The position numbers and the translations under genes were made by a program. From NCBI GenBank assembly GCA_038373865.1, contig JAXGGA010002031.1, forward strand, positions 1 to 64,000: 64,000 nucleotides of DNA. Reading direction: 5' to 3'. The stretch is from Uloborus plumipes (taxonomy: Eukaryota > Arthropoda > Arachnida > Araneae > Uloboridae). Positions 15,101 to 30,100 of this stretch are shown one piece after another. Each line of letters starts with the position of its first letter. Positions within the stretch are counted from its first letter, which is position 1. The notes below the pieces were generated by a model, which had not been told where the DNA came from, did no database searches, and worked only from the letters and a program-made list of their open reading frames with translations.

Positions 15101-18100
15101 CTCTTTGCAGTTGTTACTGGGTGCCGATCGGATTCATTCTGTTCTGTTGGTGAGATCTGTGAAAACAGCAAATGCATCTGTATGTATACAAAATTTTTGT
15201 CTCTATTTTTTCTTCAATATGTTTACATTTTTAGTATGATCTTATAATCCTTTTCTTTCTGTAAAAAAATTACAGATGGATGTAGAAGAGATTCTGACTG
15301 TACTTTTGACAAAGCCTGTGTAAGCAGCCGCTGTGTTAATCCCTGTGAAGTATTTGCTCCATGTGGTAAAAATGCAGATTGCAGACCTATTGTTCATCGA
15401 CCTCATTGCTCGTGCAAATCTGGCTTTGAGGGTAATCCAGATGACAAATGTAACGAGAGTAAGTTGGTTTTGTTCTTTTTTTTTCCTTTCTGCACGAATT
15501 AAACTTTTGCTGAATTGTAGTTGAATTTTGAATTGGAAATTTTTACTAAAGTATTTAAAGAATTAGTATTTTATGTGTGGCTGATCTTATATGGTCTTGC
15601 TTATCAATTGCTATGTTTTTTTTTTTAATGCTCAGGGTTGAAGTTAAATCTAGAAGATGCTAAATTATACTGCAAGGGAAATGTTTGTTTTATTCTGAAG
15701 AACCCATTCATTAAATTTCCTAACTCTATCTGTAATTGAATATTTCGACTATATCTTTTGCTTTGAGTCTTTACTACAAATTTCAATACGCAAAAACAAA
15801 TTTATAAGTGACTAATAACAGATTTATAAATGACGGAAATTGTTTTCCTGTGACTATAACTGAATCACATAATATGAACCTCTTAAATTGCTTAAGGTCA
15901 AGTCTTCTCTTTTTACGACAAATAGCTAGTTAAAATCATCTAGTTCTGCTCATGTCTGGATTTAAAAAAAAAAAAAAACAGCTTTATACCTGAACAATAT
16001 ACATATGTTGCTTTACTTTAAGCTTTGAGAATTTTTGAAACAGAGCATTCTTTGAGCAAACGAAAAACTTTTTACTTTTAACCATGAAATGCTTTAATAT
16101 CTATGAAGAATTTAAAAGCATTTTGAGGTTTACCAATTTTAAACAATTTACTCTCTTTGTTAATTTGTATGGAAATCTTTGTTTAGATTATTTATCTAAT
16201 GTCTGATTAATTGTTTTTTATTATTTTCAGTTCCAAGCCCACTTGTTGAGTGTTTAGTAGATACGGATTGTCAAAAATCAAAAATATGTGAAAATAGGAA
16301 CTGCTTGGGTAAGCATTTTGAGAAAATATCAATGACATTACTTTTGCATTTTTAAAAACCTTGTTGGTTTGACAATTAGGTAGATGTAACTGAACTGTAT
16401 TGCTAAGACTGAAAACATGTTTAATTAGGTTTATGTTATAACTTGGGTTTATGTTTTTAAAAAAGTATTAATAATTGTATTATTTCAAAAGGTAATATAT
16501 TTCAAAAATTTCCATTAAGGTATGTATTTATTTTCTTTTCCAAGAATAAATTTTACAGAAGGAGTTTTTTAAATAAAAAGTTTGAACAAATATTGAAAAG
16601 TTTTATTCTGTTATTAACTGTTTGTTAATGACATAATTTAATCATATTAAACATTCAATAAATTAGATTTAAAAAGAAATCTCTTCAGTACTTTTGTAAT
16701 CTAATTTTCATTAGAGTATAGTTCGTATTTAATTTTTAATATCACAGTATGCCAGAGCTTTTATTTCTTCTAACAAACATAACTGAAGGGAGTGGGGGTT
16801 ATTATTTACTTTAAACATATCAATATTTTCTCAACAAGCTATACATCTACACTAGGTGGCCAAAAGTATCCGGACACTTTCAAAAATTTACATTTTTAGA
16901 TATAACTCGAGAAATAAGTGATCAATTGTTCTTTAACTTTAGTCATACAAAATATATTCTTCACCGAACATTTCCAAGTTGAAATTAAATTACCCTTGCA
17001 TTTGGGGGACGATAAAAAGGGGGGTCGAAAGAAAAACCGCTTTTTGACCATAACTCTTTGAAAATAGCTCGGAATAAGCTATGCATTTCAGTAATTAATT
17101 AGCATGCTATGTATAATTACTGTACAAATTCAAATGAACGTACCACTCTTACTTCCGAAGATATGAAACATTTTTTAAAAAACGGCAATTTTATTTGAAG
17201 GGTTTTTGCTCATAACACGCAGAGTTTTTGATCAAACCTTATCAAAACTTCAGGAAAGATGACAAAATACAAGAGAAAGAACATACTAAAACGATTTTTA
17301 AAAATATTAAAAATCCGATGAGATATGAACGTTAAAAGGAAATAATTTTGCACGGCGCATGCGCGAAAGACAGAAATTTATAACTACAAAATTATTGTAG
17401 TCTGGTGTATGCTGCATCTTATAAAAAAAGTTCCAGTTGAATATCGTAAAAATTGAAAGAGATATCAGCGATCTAGTGAGCTGTAATTCGTTCATTTGCA
17501 GTCAATTCATAAATGGAGAGGGATTGTTCACAAATAGTGTGGGTACAATCGAGCATATTTTTCAATGTTAAATTGTATACTGTTTAAAAATTTATATTTG
17601 GCATAGAAGTCACATTTCGCCCATTCGGCCAAAAAGACCTTATAAGTAGGTGGCCAAAAGTATCCGGAGACCCCCTGAAACGTTGATTTTGAACGATGAC
17701 GAAATAACCTTTATTTTAAAAATAGCTCTTTGTGGACAGACCCTCACTATGTATGTATTGTCTGCGAATGAATGAAATACAGCTCACTAGACCGCTGATA
17801 TCTTTTTCAATTTTCATGATATTCAACTGAAACTTTTTTTATAAGATGCAGTATATACCAGGCTACAATATTTTTGTAGTTATAAATTTGTGTCGTTCGC
17901 GCATGCGCCGTGAATTTTTTTTTTTCCTTTTAACGTTCATATCTCATCGGATTTTTAATATTTTTAAAAATCGTTTTAGTATGTTCTTTCTCTTGTATTT
18001 TGTCATCTTTCCTGAAGTTTTGATAAGGTTTGATCAAAAACTCTGCGTGTTATGAGCAAAAACCCTTCAAATAAAATTGCCGTTTTTTAAAAAATGTTTC

Positions 18101-21100
18101 ATATCTTCGGAAGTAAGAGTGGTGCGTTCATTTGAATTTGTATAGTAATTATACATAGTATGCTAATTAATTACTGAAATGCATAGCTTATTCCGAGCTA
18201 TTTTCAAAGAGTTATGCTCAAAAAGCGGTTATTCTTTCGACCCCCCTTCTTATCGTCCCCCAAATGCAAGGGTAATTTAATTTCAACTTGGAAATGTTCG
18301 GTGAAGCCTATATTTTTTATGACTAAAGTTAAAGAACAATTGATCACTTATTTCTCCAGCTATATGTAAAAATGTGAATTTTTGAAAGTGTCCGGATACT
18401 TTTGGCCACCTAGTGTATGAAATAAATTCATTTTAGAAAATTAGAAAATATAAGTAGTACTTAGAAATTGCATCTCTAGACCTATAGTTAAATGTATATT
18501 GATATAATTCTGTTCAATTTCATTACTGTTTGATCTATTGTGTTAAATTAATATTATCACTTTTAAAATCCTGAAGGAATATCTCTATTACATTGATTTT
18601 GATGCTTTAAAAGAAACCATAATGCTTTATGCATGATATTCAGAATGTGTTTTTCTAATGATGATTTGTTTCTTAGAGGGTTGTCGCCGCAATGAGGATT
18701 GTCAATTCAACAAAGCTTGTGTAAACAGGCAGTGTATTGATCCATGTTCTTATCCGGATGTTTGTGGAATCGGAGCTAAGTGCCTTGTGAATGATCACCA
18801 CCCTATTTGCACATGTCCTTCATCATTAACTGGAGATCCAAACATACAGTGTGTGCCAGGTAATACTCATTATAATTTTTCAAACTGTTTGAAATCATAA
18901 CATTTATGTTAGGTTTTTAGAAATGTAGCTTTTGGCATGAATGAAGCTTCTAATAAATAACTCATTATAATCTAATATTTTGGCATTATGTATGTAACCT
19001 GTCCTGGTGACAGAAGCAGCGTTATGCTCAAACAAGCATTGCAGATTCTCGAGAAAGTCTGTGGACTATTTCTTAAGTTGGGAGAATCTAAAATTTTAAA
19101 AGAAAACAAATCATGAGTTTCAGCAAAAGCAGATTTGTAGTATATTTCTACGATATGATCCACAGGTAGCATATACTTGTAGTTTCAAAGTATAGCATTT
19201 CATTTTTAGGTATTTCTTGCAACCAATTTATAGGGTATGATTAATCTTGCGTTGGATTATCAAACCGACTATTTTTGGATTTTTAATCTACTTCATGGAC
19301 TGCTAATGAAAATTCTTCTGCTGGATAAACTACATGCCATCAAACTTTAGTGAGTGGCAAAGGTCAAAAAACTTGACAAGCCATGATATAAATAAAATAT
19401 ATAAAGGACATTTTATGCCATAATTGTAGTTTTTGAAAGAAATACTTGTTTACAATGTTTAAAACAATATTTTATGTCAAAAACAAATTAATGGACTTCA
19501 TACTAAGTCATTATTTTTTGTTTTTAGTACCGCCAGATCATTGTTACACAGACGATGGCTGTGGTGCAGGACATATCTGTGAAAACAACCGCTGTATTGA
19601 TGCCTGTCGCACATACCATTCATGTCCATATGATCAGGACTGTGTCAATAGAAGATGCCAAGATCCTTGCAGTTTCTTTGGAACTTGCGGCACTAATTCT
19701 ATCTGCCATACTAATAATCACGTTCCTATTTGCACTTGTGAACCTGGGTACGTCGGAGATCCTAAAAGAGGTTGTGTGCTGGGTAAGTAAAAAGGGCTGA
19801 CGTTTTTATTATTTAATTTAATAAGACCTTTAATATTCATGCTAGAACATATGAATTTACTGTCAGCCACGCTGAAATGAACACTGTCAGTTCCAAGAAA
19901 TATTATTCAATTAAGCTGGGTATTTGTTTAAGCGGGGCTCTTTAACAATACGTCTATAGCACGAGGAATATTCGTTTCCGGAATGTTTTATTCATATAAG
20001 CGGGGTATTCGTTTATCCGTTACCTGATTAAGCGGGGACGATAATGTATGATTTTTCGTAATTGTATTATTCTCTTCTATTTCTATTGACTAATTACCAA
20101 AAGCACGTTTTTTGATTTTTAAAAATAAACTTCATATGGAATGAGAATTACAGTTTTGAGAGAATAAAAGCTAACATAAACTAAACTCAGTGCCACTAAA
20201 ACCCATGGTGGCCAAGGCCTACTGTACTCATCTCAGTTTTCTCCAGCGAAGAGCGCTGCAGTGCCAGGCAGAGGTTTCAATTAAGTGGTTAGCTGAATGC
20301 CCTAGTATTTAATTTAAAATCACGCTTGGTACTTATTTTATCAACCTACTGAAGGGATGAAAGGCTGAGACCGCTGTCGTAAACAAATATTGAAAACCAA
20401 CTTAACTAATAGTATTTTTTATTCATTCGTCTACATTGTTTGTGGTATCAAGCTGAGTATTGAACCTTAAAAATGTACCTAATTTTTATTGATGGGTCTT
20501 TTTCATTTTCTTAACTAAGTGCATTGTATTAGTACTCATTTTGATTAAATGCACACGTTTCTCTTGTTAAGTTACTGAGTGAGGTTCAAACTATTTTAGT
20601 GCTGGTTTTTATCAACCCTCCTTTTCCCTCTTAATTTTTTAGCGCATTGTAATGAGAAGCACTGTGTTTGCATTACTTTTGCTTTTTAAAATTATTTGTG
20701 AATTAGATTTTTTTAATGCATGTACATATTATATTTGCTTATTTATTATGACTGTTACAGATCGCCAACCAGTTGAAGGATGTATTGAGGATACTGAGTG
20801 TGGATCAGGATTCATTTGTGTAAATTCAGAATGTGTTGGTAAGTTTTTTGAAAAATATATTACATTTACTACTTATAGTGAAAAAGTAAATAATATTTAC
20901 ATAACTTTTTGACGAATAAGTATGATCACTTTATCCTTGCATATGATTTAAACATTTACTTTGCATTGAATTAGACAATACATTATATAAATAAGGTGAA
21001 ATAGGGACTATGAATTTAAACAAAAAAAATGTTTCTACTATTTGAAATCTTTATTTTGTCACTTTTAACTGAAGACCAAATGCTTTTTGAAACTATTTCC

Positions 21101-24100
21101 TCCATTCCAAGTTTCAACTGCTACCATAAGACTTGAAATCTTATTTAAATAATAATTTTCCTGATTTCAAGATTAGCCTTAGGTTGAATTGGTTTGAAGC
21201 AAGGGCAGTATTTTAAGCCTTTTAAGGCTGGAATCATGAACTAAATCTGAAAATCCACTTGCTAATACTATAACCCTCTGCTAAACCCTTTACAATAAGA
21301 TATCGTTTAAAAAGCGTGTAATAATTTTCCAATTAGTATAATAATTTCTCGACTTACAGGATTGTTTAATAAATTGGGGCAGGATATTGTTTCTAAATTG
21401 GCTTCTTGAGCCACTGTTAGGTCCTCTTTTCTTGCAGTGTACTTCCTCCCATGTGGGTGCTTATTAAAACAAAATTGCTGGTATTCTTGCTGGAGAAGTA
21501 ATAACTTTCCACTGCCTCTTCCTACAAGTTAAAAGTTTCTGAAGTTCACTCACTGTTTTAGCTGAAGTAAATGTCCCTTAGATGTTTCCAACTGATCATA
21601 TATAGTATGGTCTCTAAGTACTCTGGATTTTCTGCACTGTTTCTGCCCCAGATAGCTTTATTTGGATAGGGATTATCACATAGAGAGTGTAGCCTTTAAC
21701 TAAAAGGAGAAGACATATGTCTGTTATCGCACAGCCTGATCACTGAATAGGCCAACTAGGCCGCGGCCTAGGGCCCCCAAAAAGCTAAAATTGCTGTAGT
21801 CAATGCCTAAATTTGTTTTATCCCATGCCTAAAATTGTAAAGCCTCAGTACAGGGGACCCCAAGGGGGGCCTTGGGCTCTGTGATATCTTAATCAGGCCT
21901 GGTTATCAGTGCCCTGCTGTTGTATGTATTTTTCATGTCATTGATTGTATTAGTGTCCCTAGACAACTGTTGGATTATGGATTTTCTTTTTTTTTTGTGA
22001 TTAATGCCCCATGATTTTCTGCACTTAGCTTAGGGTCCTAAACCATGGGAATAGGAAACAACAACTCACTTTGCAAGATTTTTTAAAACATATCTTAACA
22101 TAAAATATAGTTTACTGTTACACATATCATCTTTACAAATTCAAAATCTTACTGGACTTTTTAAAAAAATTTCAGAGGGATGCCGAAATGATTACCATTG
22201 TCCATCAGAGATGGCTTGTGTGCGCAGGAGGTGTGAAAATGTTTGTCACCAAGTCGGCGTATGTGGCATAAATGCTCAATGTATGGCAGACAATCATCGC
22301 CCAATATGTTCTTGCAATCCAGGATATGTTGGAGATGCTCGAGTTGAATGCAGAATAGGTTTGTAGCTTATCTAACTTTAAAAGATTTCATTAATGCAAA
22401 TTTATATTGTTTTACAGATTTGTTCATTTTTTAAATAATTTTCTTTAACGAGCATTTTGTATGCATTTTAAATATTTTGGTTTTTTGCTCCTGTGTCTTT
22501 ATAAAAACAGTAAAAACTGAGTATAGCTATATTTAAAATATCCAATGCAATTATCACAATAGGGAGATAAATCCTTATATTGAGAGGCAATGGTATTTTA
22601 ATTTAAATACTACTGTATTCCAATTATTGAATTTAATTAATAATAGGTAAAAGAAGATCTTATAAATATTGTAGTTTTATTATATTTGTATCGGATATTA
22701 AATTAAAAAGATTAAAATATACGTTTTGACATATTTTGAAAATGGTTTATGCATTCACTGCATTTGATTGCATTTACTAAGGAAAGGCTGATTATGATAT
22801 TTTAAACAATGACTGAAATACTTTTGAGAAGTTTTCCCCCAATAGTCATTCAAGTTGTAAAATTTTATAAACTACATTCTTTGACTAATTCATGCACTTT
22901 TGTTGACTAAAAATCTAATAATTGCATTTTAATCAGTTTTGATGGATTTGTGTTGCATATTTTTCAAAGAATGTATTTTATTTCAGTTTATAAATTGAAA
23001 TAAATATTTTTAAAAAGATTTTTACTTATCTTTTTTTGTATTTTGATCCATTAGTTGAGGAACCAGAGTGTCGCAGTGATGCTCAGTGTCCCATAAGACA
23101 TATTTGCAGTTATGAAAGGTGTATAAGTAAGTGGGATCATCCTTTATATTTTGAGCAATTACTATATAGACTTAACTGAACATTTCCACTCATTTGCTCG
23201 TCCTTGTTATATGATAGTTGGATGCCGAAATGATGAGAACTGTGGCATTGAGGAAGCTTGTATCAACCGTGTATGCCAGAATCCATGCAGCATCTTTGGA
23301 GCTTGTGGCCGCAATGCAAACTGCAGGCCCATCAATCACAAACCTGAGTGTACCTGCCCGGCTGGTTTCCGTGGCAATCCCAATGTTGTTTGTGAACTTG
23401 GTAAGTTAATGAGATAGCTAAATAGAGTATAATTTAATTTTTAATCAATTTGAATGGATATTTTTCCACGTTTTATACGTGAATTTAAATCGAAAATTTT
23501 AAATTTTTGTTATGAAATGTTCATACAAATTTACATTACTTGCTATGAGCTTTTTTTTTTTTTTTTCAAATACTCAAAAAATATCCATGGTAACATTGAA
23601 TGTACTTAATAGTCAGTATTTTTAAATATATATGTACCAAATGTTTCATAGTTAAAAGATAAATAATTTTTTATCCCCTAAATTGATGAGTAAAGTGTCC
23701 TTTTTTTTCTTTATTTTTAAAACTTGGTTCTCCTGTTATGTCATTGATTCAGCAATTTAAAATATTGTAACAACTAGTGAATTTCAAAATGTAAAATGTG
23801 CATTCTTCAAAATATTTTCTTATATCATCGTTTTAGTAATAATTGTAAATAAAGTCTTTGAATCTCCTTCTATTTTACAAAATGAAATGTCATTCTGTCT
23901 GATGTACTCACTTAGAAACTCAAATAAATTGTATTTACAGAAAAAGCTAAACCTGAATGTGAAGTGGATCATGAGTGCAGTGTGGGCTACATCTGTGAAA
24001 ACACTCGCTGCATTGGTATGTTTTTATTTCTCGTGTCAAATATATTTCATCCTTTTCCTATGACACTTATTAAATTTGTGCCTTATTTCTTTAATTGCTA

Positions 24101-27100
24101 ATCTTTATTGGTTTTGTTTTTTAACAGCTGGTTGTCGCCAAGATAACAACTGTCCTCGAGACTTGGCTTGCGTGAATCGACAGTGTCAGGATCCATGCTT
24201 GCTTTCGAACAGCTGTGGAAGGAATGCTGAATGCCATGCAGACAACCATAGACCTATTTGTACATGCCCCAGCAATTTCCGTGGAGATGCTTATATCGAA
24301 TGCAGAATTGGTAAGAAGCTGTTTGTTTTTCTTAAACCAATTACATTTACACATTTAGTAACAGTTGGCCTCTGAAGATTCCAATGCTCTATTTTCTTTT
24401 GCCAAATGAAAGATTGTCTTTCAAGTGATTTTAAGAGGACGTTTAAATTTGCAAAAAATTGTATCAGCTTTTAAAAGTTACCTAATTTGGTTTAAAAGTT
24501 ATTTAAAAATATACAAATTTTATGAATATTGGTCAAATGACTTTAGCTTAAAAACATTAATTGAATGATCGATTAGAATTGAATAGTAATATGATAGCAT
24601 AGCTTAAAGTTAATCAAATTCATGTCTGAGATTTGCTGTGGTTGAGCAAACTAGGACTTTTCAACAATGCTCAGTTGATTTTCTTTTTTACTTTTTCCTT
24701 TCAAACTTTTAAAACTATGGTAAGATTTTTAATTTTTGTTAAATGACAAAATGCATTCCCTTTCAATTCTTTCCATTTTTGCTGAAATACTTGAAAAGTA
24801 TTTTGGTTTTATTTTGTCTTTATGCATGAACTGAACAGGTTCATTACCTTATTTTAAATAATAATAATGATAATAATAATAAATGATTTTGATGCTACAA
24901 AAAGAGGTAAGACACTGTTCAGAGCATGCAAAAATTGTTTTAAGAATAAATTTGAAGCTATGTTTTCTCAAATTAGTACTGAATAATTGTTAAACTCAGT
25001 GTTTGCCATTTATTTCATACCTTATGCCTTGAATTGAAACCATAATGTTTTGAAATTTTAGCTGGACCAGATGTGGAATGTGAACATGACTTGGACTGTT
25101 CTGTGGACAAAATATGTGAAAATACAAGATGTGTCCGTAAGTTTCCATTTACGTGTAGTTTATTTATTTCTTGCCTTCTCAGCATTACTGATGCCATAAG
25201 TAATCTTTAATGATTATTGCCCTGATTACTAAATTAAAAATGCAGTGAAATATCATTACAACTAGCTTCAAAGGACTGCAAATTTGTTCATTGTAACAGG
25301 AATTTGGTTGTAATGGAAGTCAAGCAATGTTGCAATGGAAATTAAATTGGATTGAAAATTTATTTTGCTGTAACAGATCTTTCGTTATTTTGGTATTTGT
25401 TGTAACAGGATTTCTCTGTATTATCATTATGGCATGGAGTGTTTGGCATATTCTACAGGCTTCTTTCCCAATAAGTTCTGAAATACGTAAAATTTGTCTG
25501 AAATAATATTTTTATAATAAAAAATAAACAAAAAAGAATTGTCGTAATCACTCACAAAAACATGTAAAAGAAAAAAAAAATGTTAAAGTAAATATCCTTC
25601 TTAAACTATATTCTTTGTTTCTTGACAAGAAATATGCTTATTAAAAGCATTTGCTTTGTGTTTGCCATTTTTGTCATTGTTTGAATTAATAAATAATTCT
25701 TGTCAGGTTTTTTCCCTTCCTTTTATAATAAATCCCTGATTTTGTCTATCTTTACAGGAGGTTGTCGAACAGATGCCAACTGCCGCTTTGAAGAAACATG
25801 CATCAACAAAGTTTGTCAAAATCCTTGCTCTGTTTATGGGGCATGTGGACAGCACGCCCTTTGCAAAGCTATTAACCATGATCGAGTGTGCACATGTGCA
25901 CCAGGTTACACTGGCAATCCACACTACTTATGTACTCGCAGTAAGCATTTGATTTTATATGTTTTTATTCATTTATATATGTATTATTATATTTGTTAAT
26001 GTGTACAAAAGAAATTGTTTACAAAAAGTTGCAAATAATATTCATGAAAATATTGAACGTATATAAAAACCTTGAAGTCTGTCTGAAAATGTGTTTTTTA
26101 TGCAATTTTACCTACGTAAATTTTTATATAGTGTTATTCGTTATATTCACTGAAATAAAATTGTGTGGAGATCTTTCAAATATTGTGCATTAAAATTGTT
26201 AAGTTAGAAATGACGCATGCATTTTTTTTCTAACAATCAATTTAAAAACTTTAAACATCAAAAGTTTAGAGAGAAAAAATGTGATTTGAATCCATCTTTA
26301 TGTCTCAATCTTATGACGTGCTTTTGTCATATACTAGCGTAGCATATCTATGAAATGTTATTTAGAAATTAACTGTACAGTTAACTAATTTCTCTTAACC
26401 CATTAATGCCTGACTTTTTTTTTCCAAATCTATTTTGTATACTGGTTACACGGCTACAGAACACACTTTACAATGGTTATGTCCTGCAATCTGTTATTAA
26501 TGAATTGAAACAATACCAAAGTAATAATTGAACACTATTATTTGGTTGAAATGTTCATTTTTGGTAAATTCAGACACTTATTGGACCATCCCTAAAAAGG
26601 GACGCTAGGCATTAATGGGTTAACCTTTTGGATCCGAGCTATTCATATAGAAATTTTTCTATCGACCCAGGTAGTACGACAGTTTAAAGACAGATTCCTT
26701 TTCCATTAAAAAGAGAAGGTATAAACTGTTGTACCAGATGTATGAAACCTTGAAAAAATCCCCACTCCAAAAGGTTCGAGTGAAAATTTCAACCCTGTCC
26801 TCTAAACTAGACGAGACTTATGGTACAACATGTGTACCACCCGGTTCCTAAAGTTTAAAGCTGTAAATGTAGTTTCTAAGAGCTTTATAAAATTGTTATG
26901 ACATAGAAAGTATTTCAATCTGTATAATTTTACCGTATTAAGTTTTTCATCTCTCTCTTTCTTTTAGCTCAACCTCTACATGAATGTACTGTTGATCGAA
27001 ATTGCACCTTGGGCTATATTTGTCAAAACCACAGATGTGTTTGTAAGTTTACTTCTATAAAGTCATAGAATTGTCACTTTATTCGTACAGCTCTTGTGCT

Positions 27101-30100
27101 TTGTGAGGGATAAATGTATATAGATTGTGTAGAGCTTGCTTGATACTATCTACTACTACTTGATACTATCTACTACTAGTCACTACTTTTCTATTTTTAG
27201 TTCCGAAAATATCTCTTATAATGACATTTGTTTTCAATTATTTTTAGCTGGGTGCCGGACCAATGTCAATTGCCCATATGATGAGACTTGCTTGCACGGT
27301 CATTGTCAACGTGTTTGCGAGTTAAGTGGAGCTTGCGGTCAGAATGCACAATGCACACCTGTTGGACATCAGCCACATTGCAGTTGTCCTGCTGATTTGA
27401 CAGGAGATCCGAACGTACTTTGCCAACCAAGTGAGTGTGTGGTTCTTTTTTGATTCTCTTATTATCATAATTTTTTTTAAGTTAACCACCTTTTCCCACC
27501 ATATTGAGATTATTTAATGCAATTTAAAACCTTTTTTTTTTTTTTTTTTTTTTTTTTCAAATTTTTTGAATTATTTTTAAATTAGGTTTGATTTTCCGTA
27601 TATATATATATATATAGTTTCAAATATATTAATTTGAGGATTATTTTATAATTCTGAAATAATTTCTATTTCATAAGTTTTTGAAGATCTTTAAGAGAAA
27701 TATTTTATAAGACTTATATATTTAAATGGTAATTAAACTTATTTGAGTGTTTTCTTACTTGTAATACTGATGGTGGAATTTTTTTCATTAGTTCCCGAAC
27801 CTGGATGCCGTGAAGATAGTAACTGTGCTGTGAGCCAGATCTGTGTGAAATCAGAATGTGTTGGTAAGAAAATGAATTTTTTTAATTCAGTTATCTAAAA
27901 TGGCTTATACTAGCTAGTCAACAACTGCCCATATTATTGAAAAATGAGACATAATCATGAATATTACAAATACCTAAAGATGCCAATAATGGTATATATG
28001 CAAAATTGCTAATTTTTAATCAGTAGTGATACTGTTAATTCAAATGAAATTGACAAAGTGAAATATTACAGTAATTGTACTGGACTATCTTTTGAACTGC
28101 CTTAAATATGTTTGATGTTTGTTTTCCCCAATGTATAACTCTATATTTTCCTTTGTTTTACCCTTTTCGTGTATTGATTTGTTTTAATTAGTACACACTT
28201 CAGATGGCAGTCCATAAGAAAGTCAAGTTTGGTGAAAATATAGAAAGGGGGAGGGGGGGAAACAGCACTAACCCCTAAAATGGGTGGTATTTATGGTGTG
28301 AATATTCAAATTCAAATCATGCAGAATTTTGTATCAACTTAAAGTGACTAATGATAAGTAGCCTCATAAATTAAAAAAAAGCAAAATATTAATATCTCCT
28401 AAGTATTATTTTTTCAATGAGATGAGGAATTTTTCTTGGGGGGATTCCAATTTTCCTAAACCACTTGAGTACTAAGTATCAAAATCAGATTTCTCTCAAA
28501 ACTTTCCTTGTTAATATTTTAAGTTAGAAAATATATAAAAGAAATATTGTTCAATATAGTTATAACTAGGGATGCACCGATAAGCAAATTGGCCGATTAC
28601 CGATTACCGATTAATCGGCTGTTGATAATCGGCCGATTAATCGGTTGAGCCGATTAATGATAAGGATAATTGTTTTTCTACGACCAATTTTTACCATCAC
28701 TGCTTTTATCTCTTATACAATTTCAAGTTTAGAAATAATAAGTAATTTATTTCTGGGAGAAGATTTTTTTCCATTTTCCTAGTTTTCACAAAATAATTTC
28801 AATATTTTATCAAATTTCTTAGAACCAATTTTCATATTAGTGTTAATAATATTATTAACACATTGTTAGTTATGTTAATTGGAAATAAAAATTTATAAAA
28901 AAAGGAGGGGTGGGAGAGTGTGTGGTGAACACTCCAATTTAGGAGTACTTTTAATTCAAATATTTTAGTAATCAGTAGCAATTTAATTCAATACTTTTAT
29001 TCTTTGAAAATTAGAGGTTTTCTGAAAGCACTGTGCTAAGGAGAAAACTATCGCCATATGAAAAATGTTGCATGGCTATGTATATTTATTCAAAAGTAGG
29101 AGAATTTAAAAAAACTATATCAACTGTGAGGATTATTATTACTGTTAATAAAATTATTCATCATAGTTTCCTAGTGAAAGTATACTTTAAAGAATAATAT
29201 CTGAAAAATATTTTTCAGCCGATTAATCGGCCCGATTTTGCCGATTATTAATAATCGGCAAAGTGGCCGATTATGGCCGATTAATCGGTACTGTCGATTA
29301 ATCGGTGCATCCCTAGTTATAACAGATAAAATTATTTAGCTTCTTACTTATATTGCATTCTTTTCATTTATTTCTTCCAGCTGGTTGCCGTTCACACAGC
29401 AATTGTCCGTTCGACAAAGCCTGTGTCAACCGATATTGTCAAGATCCATGCACAATTGGTGGTATTTGTGGAGTTAACACTCAGTGCCATGCATCAGATC
29501 ACAAAGCCATATGTTCATGCATTCCCACCTATACAGGAGATCCACTAAGACAGTGCACTAAGAGTGAGTATTGTTACACTAATGCCCTTTTTTTATGTGC
29601 TGTTTTATTTTTAAATACTGTGAATGCTGATTACTTGAATCAGCGGTTAATTGAACCAAACACCTAAACAAATCAAATCGTCAAAAACAGAGCAAAATCG
29701 AGCTTCATTAAATTATCTGTTTTATTGAATCAGCAGCTATATAGAATCAAAACTGTTTAGAACAAATGTGATTCATATAAGCGGCCACCACTGTAGTATC
29801 AAGAAGTTTAAGCTAATTTTTTTAATTTAAGCACATTAAAAAAATGAAGACATGAAACATTTTATATACACTGAAGTGACAAAAGTCATGGGATACCTCT
29901 TAATATCGTGTCGGCCCTCCTTTTGCCCGGCGAAGTGCAACAACTCGACGTGGCATGGACTCAACAAGTCGTTGCAAGTCTTCTGCAGGAATATTGAGCC
30001 ATGCTGTCTCGATAGACGTCCATAATTGTGAAAGCGTTGATGGGGCAGGATTTTGGGCACGAACAGACCTCTCGATGGTGTCCCATAAATGCTCAATGGG

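Noticed and set aside
21345..21610. Antisense coding remnant of a retroelement
   Set aside because: Translation gives several stops and no motif I can name.
26620..26800. A second MITE (CCTTTTGGATCCGAGC ... CCAAAAGGTTCGAG)
   Set aside because: Short inverted ends seen, but no target duplication could be confirmed next to the TTAA of the neighbouring element.
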